Below are positions 46,740-58,900 of a stretch of 64,000 bases of DNA, in pieces (positions within the stretch are counted from its first letter, which is position 1; each line of letters begins with the position of its first letter). The stretch comes from Monilinia fructicola (Eukaryota > Ascomycota > Leotiomycetes > Helotiales > Sclerotiniaceae), in the NCBI GenBank assembly GCA_008692225.1, contig VICG01000002.1, forward strand, positions 3,429,501-3,493,500, in the 5' to 3' direction. The notes beneath the pieces were generated by a model. That model was not told the DNA's origin, ran no database searches, and saw nothing but the letters and a program-made list of their open reading frames with translations. A program made the translations under genes and the position numbers.

Positions 46740-47616
46740 TATGCGCGGGGATGGACGAAGGCCGGGAGGACTATTTCGAAAGGGTCAAATTTTGGATGCG
46801 AGCCGTCAAATTATACTTTGCAAAATACTTGCTTTGCTTTTATTCATTTTCTGTGGTTTTCAGGTGTCCAAGATCGATTCGGATATTAAATTTCAAAACT
46901 TGACAGCTTTGAGAAGTATAAAATCATCAAGGAGATAAAATACCGTCACTTCAAAATTTACTCTCGTTCCCAAAATTACTTGGTTTCCACCGTCACCTCA
47001 GTGATATTGGTGTTTGCTTGGAATGTTTCTCGTGACGTTCCAAATTCATCTGTCAATCTATTAAGGATTCCTTGGACATTTACCATGACTGAAACTGCCA
47101 GCGTTTTGGACATTGTGTCGCCCTATCATTGCATCATATCATTCTAGAAAACCTCCCTAGTAGGTCTATCAATCAAGCCAAGTGGCATCATATCATGGCA
47201 CTTCATATCAGATTTGCACCCCGATTTTAACGTATATTTTTGTTCTAACTTGGGATATTTCATATCGGTCAGACGAAGAATCATTTGTTAAATGACCTTC
47301 TGTATTCCTATGAACAAGGCCTTTATGATTAGACCTCAGCCGCCAAAAGATTGACTTCTCTCCCACTACACATTCCATTTGTTTTCATATGGGATTACCT
47401 TTGTAGAAGCGTTCTAATGCGGCAGGTCATCCATGATATCTCCCACGGACTTGTATGTATCAACTTTATAGCCCATCTCACTCACCGGAGACAATTCTGA
47501 TTCTCATATCAATCCTGTAATATGCACAGACATAAGTCCTTGCCGTGCTATAGAATCAATGTGATTTGCATTATCACTTATAAATACCATATCATTTCGG
47601 CTGCATGGTAGATCCG
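46740..47616. other. Convergent intergenic region
   Basis: No gene, RNA or repeat recognised. Confidence 0.5.
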
Positions 47617-48975
47617 CTAGTGCCCTTTCAAACATTGTGGCCCAGTAGCCACTTCTGAACCTCCCAATGCATCACCGAATCGCTCAAGGCTGTCGAACCT
47701 TGAGAAGTTATTAGTATAGATCAGAACTCTTGAAAGCGTACAGGCATTTGACGTATGCACTGCATCAAGTCTTTCTGAACTGAGCAGGTCTATGTGGTCT
47801 CTAATGATTATGTTGTTTATCGGGTTTTCGAGGTTGAACATAAGGACTATTTTCTTTCTGTGTTCACGGAGATGGGCGCCTAAGGGTAGAAGCTCATGGC
47901 CTCCATAGAAGCTTTGGATTTTAAGTACCCTGTTATTGAATATATATACTAGTTTCCTGCAGGTATCCGGAACTTTCATCAAGTCTATCTCTAATGATCG
48001 GAGAAGCTTCATAAGACGACTACCGAGAAGATTTTCAAAGGATTTGTGATTCTCTATAGGGAACTCTCGTTCCGCACCAACCAATCGTACATATCTGTCC
48101 CTGAGCTCTTGTTTTGAAAATTTGGGTCGAATGCATTGAATGTGGACAAACACAGACAAACAAGCATCTCCATATGCCTTGGTAAGGAAATTTATGTTCT
48201 TGCTCAAATCAAATATGAAATACTTTCGTGAAAGAGGCTGGGCCCGGAGATCAGTCTTTTCTGCAGGCTCAGTATTGTCCAACTCTATGCCAGATAACCG
48301 CTGTCTCTTTGGGGGTGGTAGCAGAATCATAGACTCCAGAGTATTGAGATTCAATGGCGAGTTATCCTGGAATCTAGTCTGAGGAGTGTCAAATGATTGG
48401 TATTGCCCTGTAGCAAAAAAGGATTTTGGCTGTGTGGTTTCAGTACTGCCTTTCAGAGCATTATCAAAGAAGGCATGATGGCCAAATCGAGATTGGGATA
48501 TTGAGGGGCCTTGTAGTACAGGTGCATTTGGTAGCGTAACTTGTGGATGATTTGAGCCCATGAAGGTCTGTGTATCCAGCGATAATTGAGAAGATGATTG
48601 GAATTGAGTAGTATTCTCCGCAGGGTCTTGTTGGCTTGATTTGAACGTTGACTGTGGTTGGTACATTAACCATGGTTTGTCTTGGGGCGATCGCTGTTGA
48701 TGCACTGGCAAATTTTGAGGCGATGGTTGATCTAAATAGTTTGGACCAAGCAATGATTGAGATGATGAGCATCGAGGCAAAAATTGAGACAGATTCATTG
48801 ATGATGAACGAAGCAATGATTGATTTGCATGCGTTAATGAGGATTGATGCAATGGCTGTTGTTGAACAGTAAAGGCAGGAGATGGAGTGGTTGAAAAAGG
48901 GTTCACCGAAGAATCACGGCTAGCATCATAACGAGGATTGCCATATTCACCCCAAAGATATTCATCGCGGTCCAT
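47617..48975 (-). CDS. Hypothetical 452-aa protein, Ser/Gln-rich N-terminus
   Basis: A single exon from ATG at 48975. Residues 1-220 are low-complexity Ser/Gln/Pro sequence. Residues about 230-240 have a basic cluster (PPKRQRLSG) that reads as a nuclear localisation signal. From about 255 onward a folded-looking domain begins (KYFIFDLSKNINFL), with regular hydrophobic spacing and Cys residues but no motif I know. The composition suggests a nuclear regulatory protein. No frameshift is apparent over 1.36 kb. The family may be confined to close relatives. Confidence 0.65.
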   Translation of the reverse strand: MDRDEYLWGEYGNPRYDASRDSSVNPFSTTPSPAFTVQQQPLHQSSLTHANQSLLRSSSMNLSQFLPRCSSSQSLLGPNYLDQPSPQNLPVHQQRSPQDKPWLMYQPQSTFKSSQQDPAENTTQFQSSSQLSLDTQTFMGSNHPQVTLPNAPVLQGPSISQSRFGHHAFFDNALKGSTETTQPKSFFATGQYQSFDTPQTRFQDNSPLNLNTLESMILLPPPKRQRLSGIELDNTEPAEKTDLRAQPLSRKYFIFDLSKNINFLTKAYGDACLSVFVHIQCIRPKFSKQELRDRYVRLVGAEREFPIENHKSFENLLGSRLMKLLRSLEIDLMKVPDTCRKLVYIFNNRVLKIQSFYGGHELLPLGAHLREHRKKIVLMFNLENPINNIIIRDHIDLLSSERLDAVHTSNACTLSRVLIYTNNFSRFDSLERFGDALGGSEVATGPQCLKGH

Positions 48976-49517
48976 TTCGTAGGATATAGATGATGATGGT
49001 AAGAATACGAGCAGTTTGAATGTCTATGAATGAACAAGTACTTGTAATTACTCATGGAGCAAGAAACGTGTAGTTGAACCAGTTACTTTGAGGTTTCACT
49101 TGAAGAGCAGGCCTGGAGACCATTTAGGTAGTTACACTGGCTCTATCCATCTGGTGGTGAAATAACGAAACATAGCCGCGATTTCCACAGTTTAAATCCA
49201 AAGAATTACAATGTAGCATATGGATGAGGAAAGAACACCAGGAACCTCTGATGCGTCTCTCTACTAAGGATCAAACATGATCAAATTTGCCAACGTTGGA
49301 AATAAATTCGATGGCTCAGGTCACTTACACTCCATCATCATTGACCAACGAACCAAATATCAATGCTTAAACTACAAAAATGAAAACACCTGACTGGTGG
49401 GCATAATGTACTGAGAGTAAGATTTTTGTGCACAAGGCCAAACTAACTTCTAAACTTTGAAAAAAGGCTTATCTTCTCCTGCTTTAAGAAATTCCTCGCC
49501 ACCCAGGGTATAACTCT
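48976..49517. other. Intergenic region
   Basis: Upstream region of the 452-aa gene and 3' flank of the alanyl-tRNA synthetase gene. Nothing else seen. Confidence 0.6.
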
Positions 49518-52500
49518 TCAAAGCTTCAACTTTTCAGCAAACCATTTCTCGGCAACGGCGACCGCATCCTCAATCTTATCGGGGTTTGTACCCTGACCAG
49601 TGCGGGTTGGCTCCTTGCCACCTGATCGACCTCCTACGATCTCCGAGACTACTGCGGCCCATTGCTCTGCACTCACGCCTTTCGACGCGGCATCCTACAT
49701 AGCGTTAGCGAATAAACTCAGAGATCAAAGGCAAGATTTGCACTCACTGTACCAACAATAGACACCGTGCACAACAGCACCCTCACTAACACTGCCTCCA
49801 AAGAGGTAAACTGTCTTATCCTTTGCCTTTGCCTTGAAATGGTTCATAACATCAGCAATAGCCTTGGAGTTTGCAGAGATTGGCAATTTTCCAATATACG
49901 CAGTGCTGTCCTTATTCTTTGGGTCAGCAAAGTGAGCAGTAACAGTATCCAGAGCGGTTTTGGATTCGGCCTTTTGCTTCTTCTTCTGCTCATCAAGAAC
50001 ATCCTTCTGAACTTTGTCGAATTTCTTCTTTAGGTCCGCTTTCGCAAGTACCGAAATAGTGAGGTGGTTCAAATCGTTTTGGGTTGCTTTAACCTCTTGC
50101 TCCTTTTCTACGCCGTGAGGCAAAGCATCCAATGCAGCGATACGCTTTTCAAATTCTAAGGCGACTCTCTGCACCTCATGGGCAGCATCACCAGTATACG
50201 CAATGATTCTTCGGATTCCCTTCGCAATTCCGCTTTCCTCGACAATAACAAGGTCTTTGATAATACCAGTCTGATCGACATGAGTTCCTCCACAGAATTC
50301 AACACTGACCTTTCGCCATTCTGGATTCTTTGGTTCGGCGAGCAGGATGTCAACTTCGACACCGACGGAGACCACTCGAACAGGATTTGGGTATGTTTCG
50401 CCGAAGACAGCACGTACGCCCTCGATACCCTTCGCAACATCAAGATCAACATCTTTCGAGTAAATCTTGCAGTTTTGTTTGATGTAAGAATTGGAAGAAT
50501 CCTCAATCTTCTTCAGTTCCGGCAATGCGACTGGCGACTTATGCGAGAAATCGAATCGCAATTTATCCTGGTCGACGAGTGAGCCCTTTTGGTTGATGTC
50601 TTCACCCAAGTGCTCCCTCAATGCGTGGTTGAGAATGTGGGTACCGGTATGATTATTGCGGATGGGCTGTCTCCTTAATTCATCGTATTCGCAAATAACC
50701 TCATCTCCAGCCTTGAAGCTTCCATAGTCCATGTAACCATTGTGGACAATATATCCACCATGTGTTTGGGTATCAAGGACCTTGAATTCCGCTACACCAT
50801 CAATGATGATCTTGCCGGTATCAAAAACCTGGCCACCTTGTTCGGCATAGAAATTAGTCTTGTCTAGAAGAATACCAAATGGCTTGTGAGTTGGCAAATC
50901 CGACGTGCTCTTGTGGAAGTTCGTGCCATCGTAGATCAGTTGAATCTTGCCAGTTGAATCGCCTTTTGAAAACTTCGCGTCGTCATTGGTTTGAGGAACA
51001 CCCATCTTACCAAGCTCGGCAATTTGATGGACATCTAACTTCGCAAAAGTGTGGGCAGCCTCCTTGACGGATTTACTAGCATCACGGGCCTTCTCTTTTG
51101 CGATCTCAATCTCTCCTTCATCTGTCTCGAGACCACGCTCTTCAGCCATGATCTTAGTCAAGTCTTCTGGGAAACCAAAAGTGTCGTACAACCTCCATAC
51201 ATCTGCACCAGAGAGCTTCTTGGTATTCGACTTGATGGCTTGAGCGGCATATTTTTCGAACATTTTTCTCGCCACGATCTAAAGTTCTAGCGAAAGCTTC
51301 TTCCTCCTCATCCAGAATCTCCTTGACATCCTGTTGCTTCTTAACGATCTCAGGAAATTGCTCGCCCATTTGTTCAACAAGAGCTGGTAGGATCTTGGAG
51401 AAGAAGCTACCGATTTCGGCATTGAAGTATTTCCGAGCATAACGAGATCCTCTTCTCAAAACACGTCGAACGACATATCCACGTCCCTCGTTGTTGGGAA
51501 CACCTCCATCAGAAATGGCGAAAGTAAGTAAACGAATATGATCAGCAATAACACGATAAGCAGTATCGATCCCATCGGTATCGTCCTTTCCGTACTTATC
51601 AGTATATGGTCTGGCGTTTTGTAACTTCTTGAATCTTGGCAAATAATGGGGAGAAAACATCTGTGTCGTAATTCGACGATTTGTCCTGCAATACTGATAC
51701 CAAACGTTCATAAACCCATACCCGTATCAATGTGTTTGGCTGGGAGGGTCTTCAATGATCTGTCCTTTTGTCTATCGAATTGAATGAAGACGATATTCCA
51801 GATTTCCAATACGTTAGGGTCATCTTGATTGACAAGATGGGCTGCATTGCGCCCTCCTATTCTGTCGTAATGGATTTCACTACAAGGCCCGCATGGCCCT
51901 GTCTCACCCATCTCCCAGAAGTTATCTTTCATATTTCCAGTCAAGATATGGTCCTCTTTGACTCCAGCCTTCAGCCATAACTCTTTGGCCTCCGTATCCG
52001 CTGGTACGCCATTCTCCGAGTCCCCTTCAAAGTATGTGACGTATAATCGGTCTGGATCTAACCCGTATACCTTTGTAAGCAACTCCCATGCCATCCCAAT
52101 AGCATCTGTCTTGAAGTAATCGCCAAACGACCAATTTCCCAACATCTCAAAGAAGGTCTGACTCACATGTTAGCTGCCCGGATATGGCAATTCGGTGTGT
52201 CAACTTACATGGTGATAACTGTCCTTCCCAACATCATCGAGATCCTACAAATTATCAGATCAAATAGTTCCAGTGTGAGAGCCATATAAACCCACGTTAT
52301 GTTTTCCTCCAGCACGAATACACTACAACACCTCCGTTAGCTCATCCTCCATGATAGCAGCAACATCCCAATCATGTACCTTTTGTGTATCCACGGCTCT
52401 CTTCAATTGTGCCATATCATCAGTCTTGCCCACCGTGCCGAGGAAAATGGGCTTGAACTGGTTCATACCAGCATTCGTGAAGAGGAGAGTGGGGTCATTG

Positions 52501-52958
52501 TGAGGGACCACGGAGGACGATGGCACTGTATTTTGTTAGCAATGAAGCTTTTGAAGACTGCTTGAACTATGGCAAAAGATATCGAAGTTGCAGAAGACAT
52601 AATGCCCCCATCCATATGGAAAAACAGTAGCTGAAATCCTTATATAGCCCCCCCCTTCACCAAAACAATTACCCCGCCACTTACCAACAGAATGAGCATT
52701 CTTCTCAAAAAAGCTTAAGAATTCTTTCCTAACCACTGGGGCAGTCCATTTGCTGGAATCTTGAGAGCTCGCCATTATCCTTGACGTCCCAGAAATTTTG
52801 CGATACGAGGTTGTGTTGTAAGAACTTATCAAGGCGATGCGCGTGTCGAACAAAGAAAGTCGCGTCGTCTCCGGTTCGTAGAATATTCTCGAGCAGTGAC
52901 TCAGTGGACCTCGAACTCTTGCGATGTTCAGACTCAATCTTCTACGCAACACATTCAT
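49518..52958 (-). CDS. ala1: Alanyl-tRNA synthetase, cytosolic and mitochondrial
   Basis: Exons 52685-52958, 52380-52525, 52296-52322, 52209-52244, 49748-52157 and 49518-49694 total 3070 nt. With four one-base insertions removed this is 1021 residues. Class II motifs are clear ([45 protein letters not shown]), as are the editing-domain zinc site [17 protein letters not shown] and VEFCGGTHV and the C-terminal C-Ala domain. It charges tRNA-Ala and proofreads mischarged serine. The first 61 residues are Arg/Ser/Leu-rich without acids near the start, like a mitochondrial presequence. A second ATG at 52775 begins the usual cytosolic form ([10 protein letters not shown]), so one gene probably makes both, as in yeast ALA1. 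Shifts: near 51711 (extra base), extra A at complements of 51617-51620, 51263-51267 and 49757-49758. Confidence 0.96.
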
Positions 52959-53113
52959 TCGCCCGATTCTATAAAGATATCAGTTCCCCTAGGAAAGACG
53001 AAAGTTCAATTGATACCTAGCCGTCGTTTATACGAATCGAAGATTTATTGCACTGTACAAACATCAAGTGGCAGAAAAGAGGTTTGAAATTAGGGGAGGG
53101 ATGGGTCTTTAGG
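52959..53113. promoter_or_regulatory. Short bidirectional promoter
   Basis: Only 155 bp separate the divergent starts of the alanyl-tRNA synthetase gene and the conserved gene at 53114, so the two probably share a promoter. No TATA box or named site stands out. Confidence 0.5.
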
Positions 53114-53885
53114 ATGGATCAAGCGACGGGCATTAGGAAACGAAAGGCAGAAACACAAGACAATGAACGACTCTCCAAACGACTGAGCTTGCTCAATCTC
53201 GGTACGTATTCTACATTTACTTATGATTTCTTCATCTTGATGATCCTCAAAGTCTACCAGCTGACAATTTTCCAGAGCGCAATGGTCAAAAAGCTCTACG
53301 TACCTGTTGAACAACCCACCTTAAGCTCAGATCAACCCTCCACCACAACTGCAACTGTAGCTAGCAATTACAAACCCACACCAAAGCCGATAAGACAGCA
53401 AAATGCAGATGATATAATGCAATTAGACGACTCTAAACACAAAGTTTACATCTATAATCTCGACGATGAGCTATCCGACAGCGACGCCTCGGATGATGGA
53501 CGCCTAATATTTCTCCCCGACATATCCAAACATTTGCGAGAAACGCGGATTCCACCGCATATAATAGCAAATAAAGATGGGGAATTGGCTGGTATGAATA
53601 ATCAGCTTATCTTGTACGATACAGCAGTTCCGAGAAACCACAACGTGCCCGAAGAACAGGATTTGGTGCGGAAGGCATTCTTGGAGGCGAGAGCAAAGGC
53701 GAGAGCTAAGTGGGAGGAAAGGGCACGCTTGGAGGAGAGGGGTGAGGAAATGGGATTTATCGACGGTGGGTTCAGCTGCACGAGATCGTGCATATACTAA
53801 TGATATGGGTGAAGGGGCTGTTGATATAGAAGATATGACTGTGGAAGCTGTAGAAGATGATCCTGACGCTATGGACCTCGGATAG
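53114..53885 (+). CDS. Conserved fungal protein of unknown function
   Basis: Exon 1 encodes MDQATGIRKRKAE and KRLSLLNLE. After a 75-nt class intron the second exon gives NGQKLYVPVE, an acidic DDSKHKVYIYNLDDELSD segment, FLPDI, a VPEEQDLVRKAFLEAR helix and a short acidic tail ending MDLG. The KR-rich N-terminus and conserved HKVYIYNLDDELSD block are, as I recall, shared by uncharacterised proteins across filamentous ascomycetes. Probably nuclear, but no activity is known. Two extra bases break the frame: A in the run 53288-53292 and G in 53768-53770. After the second, the frame continues to a stop at 53885. Confidence 0.75.
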
Positions 53886-54117
53886 TGTCCAATGCTTCAC
53901 TTAGTAGTGTGTAAGACTATGTACTGAGTATCAAACGCGTTTTGAATTTCAAATCTTTTCATTGTTCTTGCCTATTCCTGATAGTACAATAATCCATGGA
54001 TCTCCAATGACTCCTTCGTGAAAGCTCAATCTTATCTAAAAGTCCAACTCCTTTAGCAGCACTATTAACTATCCCCAAGCACCCATATTCATTGAACCCC
54101 CCCTTCCCCCCACATGA

Positions 54118-54796
54118 CTAACCTCGAAAAGGATTGTTGCTCGCGCCAGTATTATTTGTTTGAAGATTTGGAGGGGGCCCAGGAGGGGCCTCATAATTTG
54201 GGGCGGACTCTCCGCCATCATCTGCTGGGCGCCTTGTTGGTTGTGATCTCCATTGTGAGGGATCGACTTTGGTTGCTCCTGCAGGTGGTTGGTATGTGGG
54301 TGGCATTGGCGCACTCGGATCGTAGATTGGAGGGGGCATAGAATGCATGCCATATTGCCCTTCGTTTGCAAATTGATTGTAATATACATTAGGGTTGTGG
54401 TACGCTGGGTCATACTGTGCTCGTTGTCGTCTGTTCAGCATCCACTAATCGGTGTTAGTATTGCCGCTTCGCGCGTCTTGAATAAATGCTTCTTACTCTA
54501 TGATATGCCAATGGTTTTTAAGCCCTTCCTCAGTCTTCTCTTCGCATGCCAATATCCGATGATAATCCATAGCATGAAGATGATAAACAATCCCCAGAAA
54601 ACTGACCATCTGATTATTTGTCCAGTCTATTGAACATTGTTAGCAATGAGCATGAGTTTTCGTCTGAATCTGGCAATCTAACCTTCGTAAGCCAGAATGG
54701 AACATGATCACTCTCAAAACAATCACCAAATCTATCACACTCCAGAACGGTCTCGTTGGCTGCCCGCTCCATGATCATCGACAAGTCGCCATCCAT
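54118..54796 (-). CDS. RCR1/RCR2-like membrane protein
   Basis: Three exons (54683-54796, 54497-54626, 54118-54444) give about 189 residues after removing one extra A (complement of 54515-54519). A short lumenal N-terminus with two cysteines precedes a transmembrane helix (SVFWGLFIIFMLWIIIGYW) and a basic stop-transfer stretch HAKRRLRKGLKPLAYHR. A cytosolic tail rich in Pro, Gln and Asn follows, containing PPIYDPSAP and NYEAPPGPPP. The tail's PPxY-like motif fits Rsp5 binding, as in yeast Rcr1/Rcr2, which act in vacuolar and plasma-membrane protein sorting and chitin deposition. Introns are in phase 0. The gene is convergent with the one at 53114. Confidence 0.78.
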
Positions 54797-55940
54797 ATTT
54801 GCGATCAGTATCTCAGCACTCTCACGCCGCAGCTCTCAAATCGGCTCTGAAGTTCCGTCCGGTTCGTTTCCTTAGTTCTTAATGTTCCAGTGTAATATCG
54901 TTCAGACAATCCAGATTGTATTTCTCTTTCGTTCACTCGCTTTCTCGCCTTCTCGCTTTCTCGTTCTTCCAAATCAATCTAAGCAAACAAAAGCAAGGGC
55001 TTCCTACTTTAGATGTACCCAAATCCAACGACGCGGTGCTTGGGTCTCTTTTCACGGTAATCTCAATACCCGTATTTTCAAGTTTCATACGATGTTACAG
55101 AAGCGTATCCAACACCAGGAATTCGTTTGAGAATCGGTGTACTCCAGCAAGAGATATTAATTACGAGGTGTTCGGCGTTTGTCCTTCAAATTCAGTCACT
55201 ACAAGAAGTATAAAAAAGTAAAACAAAAGTATGTCTAGGTAGGTAAGGATAGAAAACTCTTGAATTATTGGGATGTACGAACTACTCTGTATAGTACAAT
55301 TTTCCAACAACTGCACAGATATTCGGTGGCTTGAGTAACCTTACGGCCAGGATCCCTCCGTCTCCCCTTCCAATTTTCATGTAAGGTTAAAATGATGATC
55401 ATCCTCATGTATCAATATCAAGAAGATGATTCGTTCCTGGTCCAATTAGTCATCGAGAACCAGACTCAGATGACCGTCTCATGTAGAAACTGTACCTAGG
55501 TAGTCATGCTAGTGTGGCTGGGAAATATATCAAGTATTAGGAATGGCTGGAAAATCCGGAAATTTTGAAGTTGCTGCACGGTTGTGGAGAATGCTAGAAA
55601 TGTCAATGCCAGAAAATACTCTCCGCAAGTCAATGGATGATCTCCAGAGAAGTTTGCTTCGAAGTGATACACACGTGGTTGATATTATACTTACTCCGTG
55701 CAGTGCAACACTACCACGGTTGCCAGGATTTGCAATGTGAGACACCAGTATAGATGGACGATTCATTGGGCTACGATACTCAAGTCTTGTCCCGCTGGTC
55801 AAGAGTTCCGGGAATACTAAGATTAAATGGCCACTTTAGACCATAGTATTGAAGGTTACGGACAGGATATAGAAATGAGCAGTATGGGCAGGTTAGGCCA
55901 ATATTATGCAACAAATACAGTTAATATGTTCCTCCTATCC
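54797..55940. other. Intergenic region
   Basis: Upstream of the RCR-like gene and downstream of VPS8. It has a TACCTAGGTA palindrome at 55493 and a TACTCCGTGCA word at 55692. Short open frames without features. Confidence 0.5.
55493..55502. repeat. TACCTAGGTA palindrome
   Basis: Exact copy between genes. Confidence 0.85.
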
Positions 55941-58900
55941 CTACCCATCTATAGGACAGCTGAATTCCATTCCATCATGAAGCCCATCTCTCCCTGCATT
56001 ACCACCTGTCTGTATTTGCTCCAAACATGCTCGATGATAAATATGTCTACAAGCCAACACCACCAGTGGTCCTAGTTCCTGCCGAAACTTGGCCTCATCA
56101 TTATTATCATTGTCATCAGGTTGACCGTTCATATTAATCCGATGTCCCGCTGATTCTTCACCCATACTATTTCCTTTGCCTTTTCCTTTGCCATTCCCAC
56201 TCCCGCTGCTCTCCTCACCACCCTTTAGCGAGTTTACACTTCTAGCTGGAACCACCCCTTTACCTCGGTCCGTAGCTCCCCCGCTTAAAATCGTTCGTTT
56301 ATTCTTCCTTTTCTGCTCTTCGAGCTTTTGTCGTTCTTCCCACTGATAGAATACATCGCCCGAGGCGCCTGGCCCCCATACCCTTCGGCCACAACCCTCG
56401 CAAGTAGAGCCTCGTGGCCTCCATCCTCTTTGGCGAAGGTTGGTTGCAGACTGGACATTCACGAATAGGTCTTTGTCAAGTAGTCGGTTTGCTAAACTTA
56501 GGATAGTCTCCTCATAAGCATATGCAGAGAATACCGAAGCAAGCACAGCCCTTAGATCACTAAGATTTGGAGACGAAATTGATGCTTTTGTCAAAAACCC
56601 TCGTAGAATACGTAAAAAAGATAAGTTTGCACCCGAAGCTCTTGGCGTTGATGTGGAGGTTAAAAGAGCCGTAAATGTCCGTTGAACAAGAGTTCGAAGT
56701 TGAGCGATAAGCTTCTCGCGATCTACTCCATTAGACTTTGACACCTCGGTGGCTTCCAGACTTGGAGATAGTTTGCGAGTTATTTGTACTGCTATGTCTA
56801 TAAGATCTAACCAAAGTACCTCTTCAGGAAGAAGCTCGGATTTCCCAGACGCCTTTCTTCTATCAGGCGTTGCGATTACGTGGTTAGATTGTGGTGGTGT
56901 CTGACGCTGGCATAACCAAATCCCGACATTGATATACTTCTGAAGAGCGGTGAGGAGATCTTCCACGGTTTCACTTGCGTTCGTAGATTGCATAGCCTCG
57001 GCTGAAGCGCCCAGAATGCCGATCAAAGTAGCCTCCAATATCTTCAAATGTTGTAGCAGTCGGTCCATACCTGCTCGAATTCGACCTTCACGGGCCATCA
57101 ATACCACAGCAGCATCAATAACACCACTCTCCTCCATATAAGGCAAGACACTCTCAAGCTTAAGATCAGATGCTTGTACCAATTCAACGTAGTCAACCAC
57201 ATGTTGAGCATCATATCTGCACATGAGTTGGACATATTTTTCTGTGAACTCAGTAGGGGGTGAGTGTCTAGAAGCTTCTTCTTGCCCAATTGCCGCTTCC
57301 ATGATAGTGTGCAGATAGATGTATTGCACCTCTGAGAATTCAGAAATAGAGCTTAGCATCTTTTCGTGGAGATCAGGGGCATAATTTTGGATCACCAAAG
57401 CAGTCTTCTCGGCATCGAGGTTTACCAGGTCACTGGCATGTTTCTCAATAACTTCATGTACCTCGCGAACCTGTCGTTTGGACAATCCAGAACGATGTCG
57501 CAGGCAGTCAGATATACAATCGAAGATTTCTTCTCGGTCTTCGGGGTCCTCGAAATATGCTTGAACAAGCTGGCTGTATTGCTTATCTGCTTTATATATA
57601 CTTTTAAGGACCCGATAAAAACCTGCTTTTTGGAATAAGGGCATCAGAGATGCCAGATCAGTTGGATGGTATACGGAAAGCAGGTACTCTGCACTAAGCT
57701 GGGCATCGTCCGCAAGATCTTCACCGGGATAGTTACATAAGCCCGTCAGAACTTTGTGCAAAGCTGTCCCAGAAAGTAGTAAGTACTGAGGGAATTTTGG
57801 TAGGTTCCGAGCAATGAACATATCCAAATAGATAGTATCTTCCGGCGCAAATTCATTGGCGTTCATAACCTCTAGGAGTATGGTGACAATATACTGTCGG
57901 TTAACAGAAAGACCAAATACATGCTCCTCCGACATATTACGGGTTGACCCACCATTAACAGCTCGTTCTGGCGTATCGTTAAGGAAAGAGTCCTCAAATG
58001 CTTCATTCAAAGCACTGAGAAAGCTGGGCGCATCAAACTTAAGAACCATTCTTAAGTAAGGGAACGAAGGTTCCATCTCTTCGTTCGGCTTAGTCAAGAA
58101 TGGCTTAGTATTTCCTCTAGGCCAAGTAATTGTCTTACCCGAAAAGAGAAACCAGTATAATTCGGCTTTCGCATTCATAGCTTCTTGATCCTCAATCAGA
58201 TCACCTGTAGGATACACTCGGCCCGTAAATGTATATGATATGTATGGAAACATCTTTAATGCATTGACTCCAAAGATAGGATCCTCCATCACGTTCCCAT
58301 CTGGAAGGTATTCCCCATTTTGAACGAGGGGTACCAACAATGTGAGAAGATCAATCAAGGGAGTTATATAATCGTGTAATGCTTGGTTCCAGACGTATAT
58401 CAGGGCATCGTAAAGATTGTGCTGTTTGCAAAGAGTGGTGACCTCGTCAATATCTAATGTTGCCGTTTCCATATGACATATCATTTCTTCTAAACGACTT
58501 TCAAACCCTTTACTGACGAAGTAGGAAACCATAGATTTGACAACGGTAGGTGGTATTGAGGTAATGCGTCGTTCCAATATATATTGTTCCAGAGCTTCGA
58601 GAAAAATACCCTCTGAATCACCATCCTCGTACCATTCAAAGGCCTCGTCGAAGAGAAAATCAATATCGCTGATGCTAACAGATGCTTCAAAGCAAGCCTC
58701 CACTAATTGCTTCAGGTGATCATCTGTAGCAGCGGGGTATTTCTGCCGCTGACCGAAAGCGAACTTCAGAGAAGCAGTCATTATTTCGATTAATTTGTCT
58801 TGCACCATAGAATGCCGTAATGTAGTATCTTCAGGTAGACCAATAGTCAGCTTGTCGGCATCGCCAGTATAATAAGATGTCGCTAATTGAATGGCTCCAA

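Noticed and set aside
40250..49000. Secondary-metabolite cluster around the Zn2Cys6 regulator
   Set aside because: No synthase, oxidase or transporter genes flank it; neighbours are tRNA genes, unknown proteins and an AT island.
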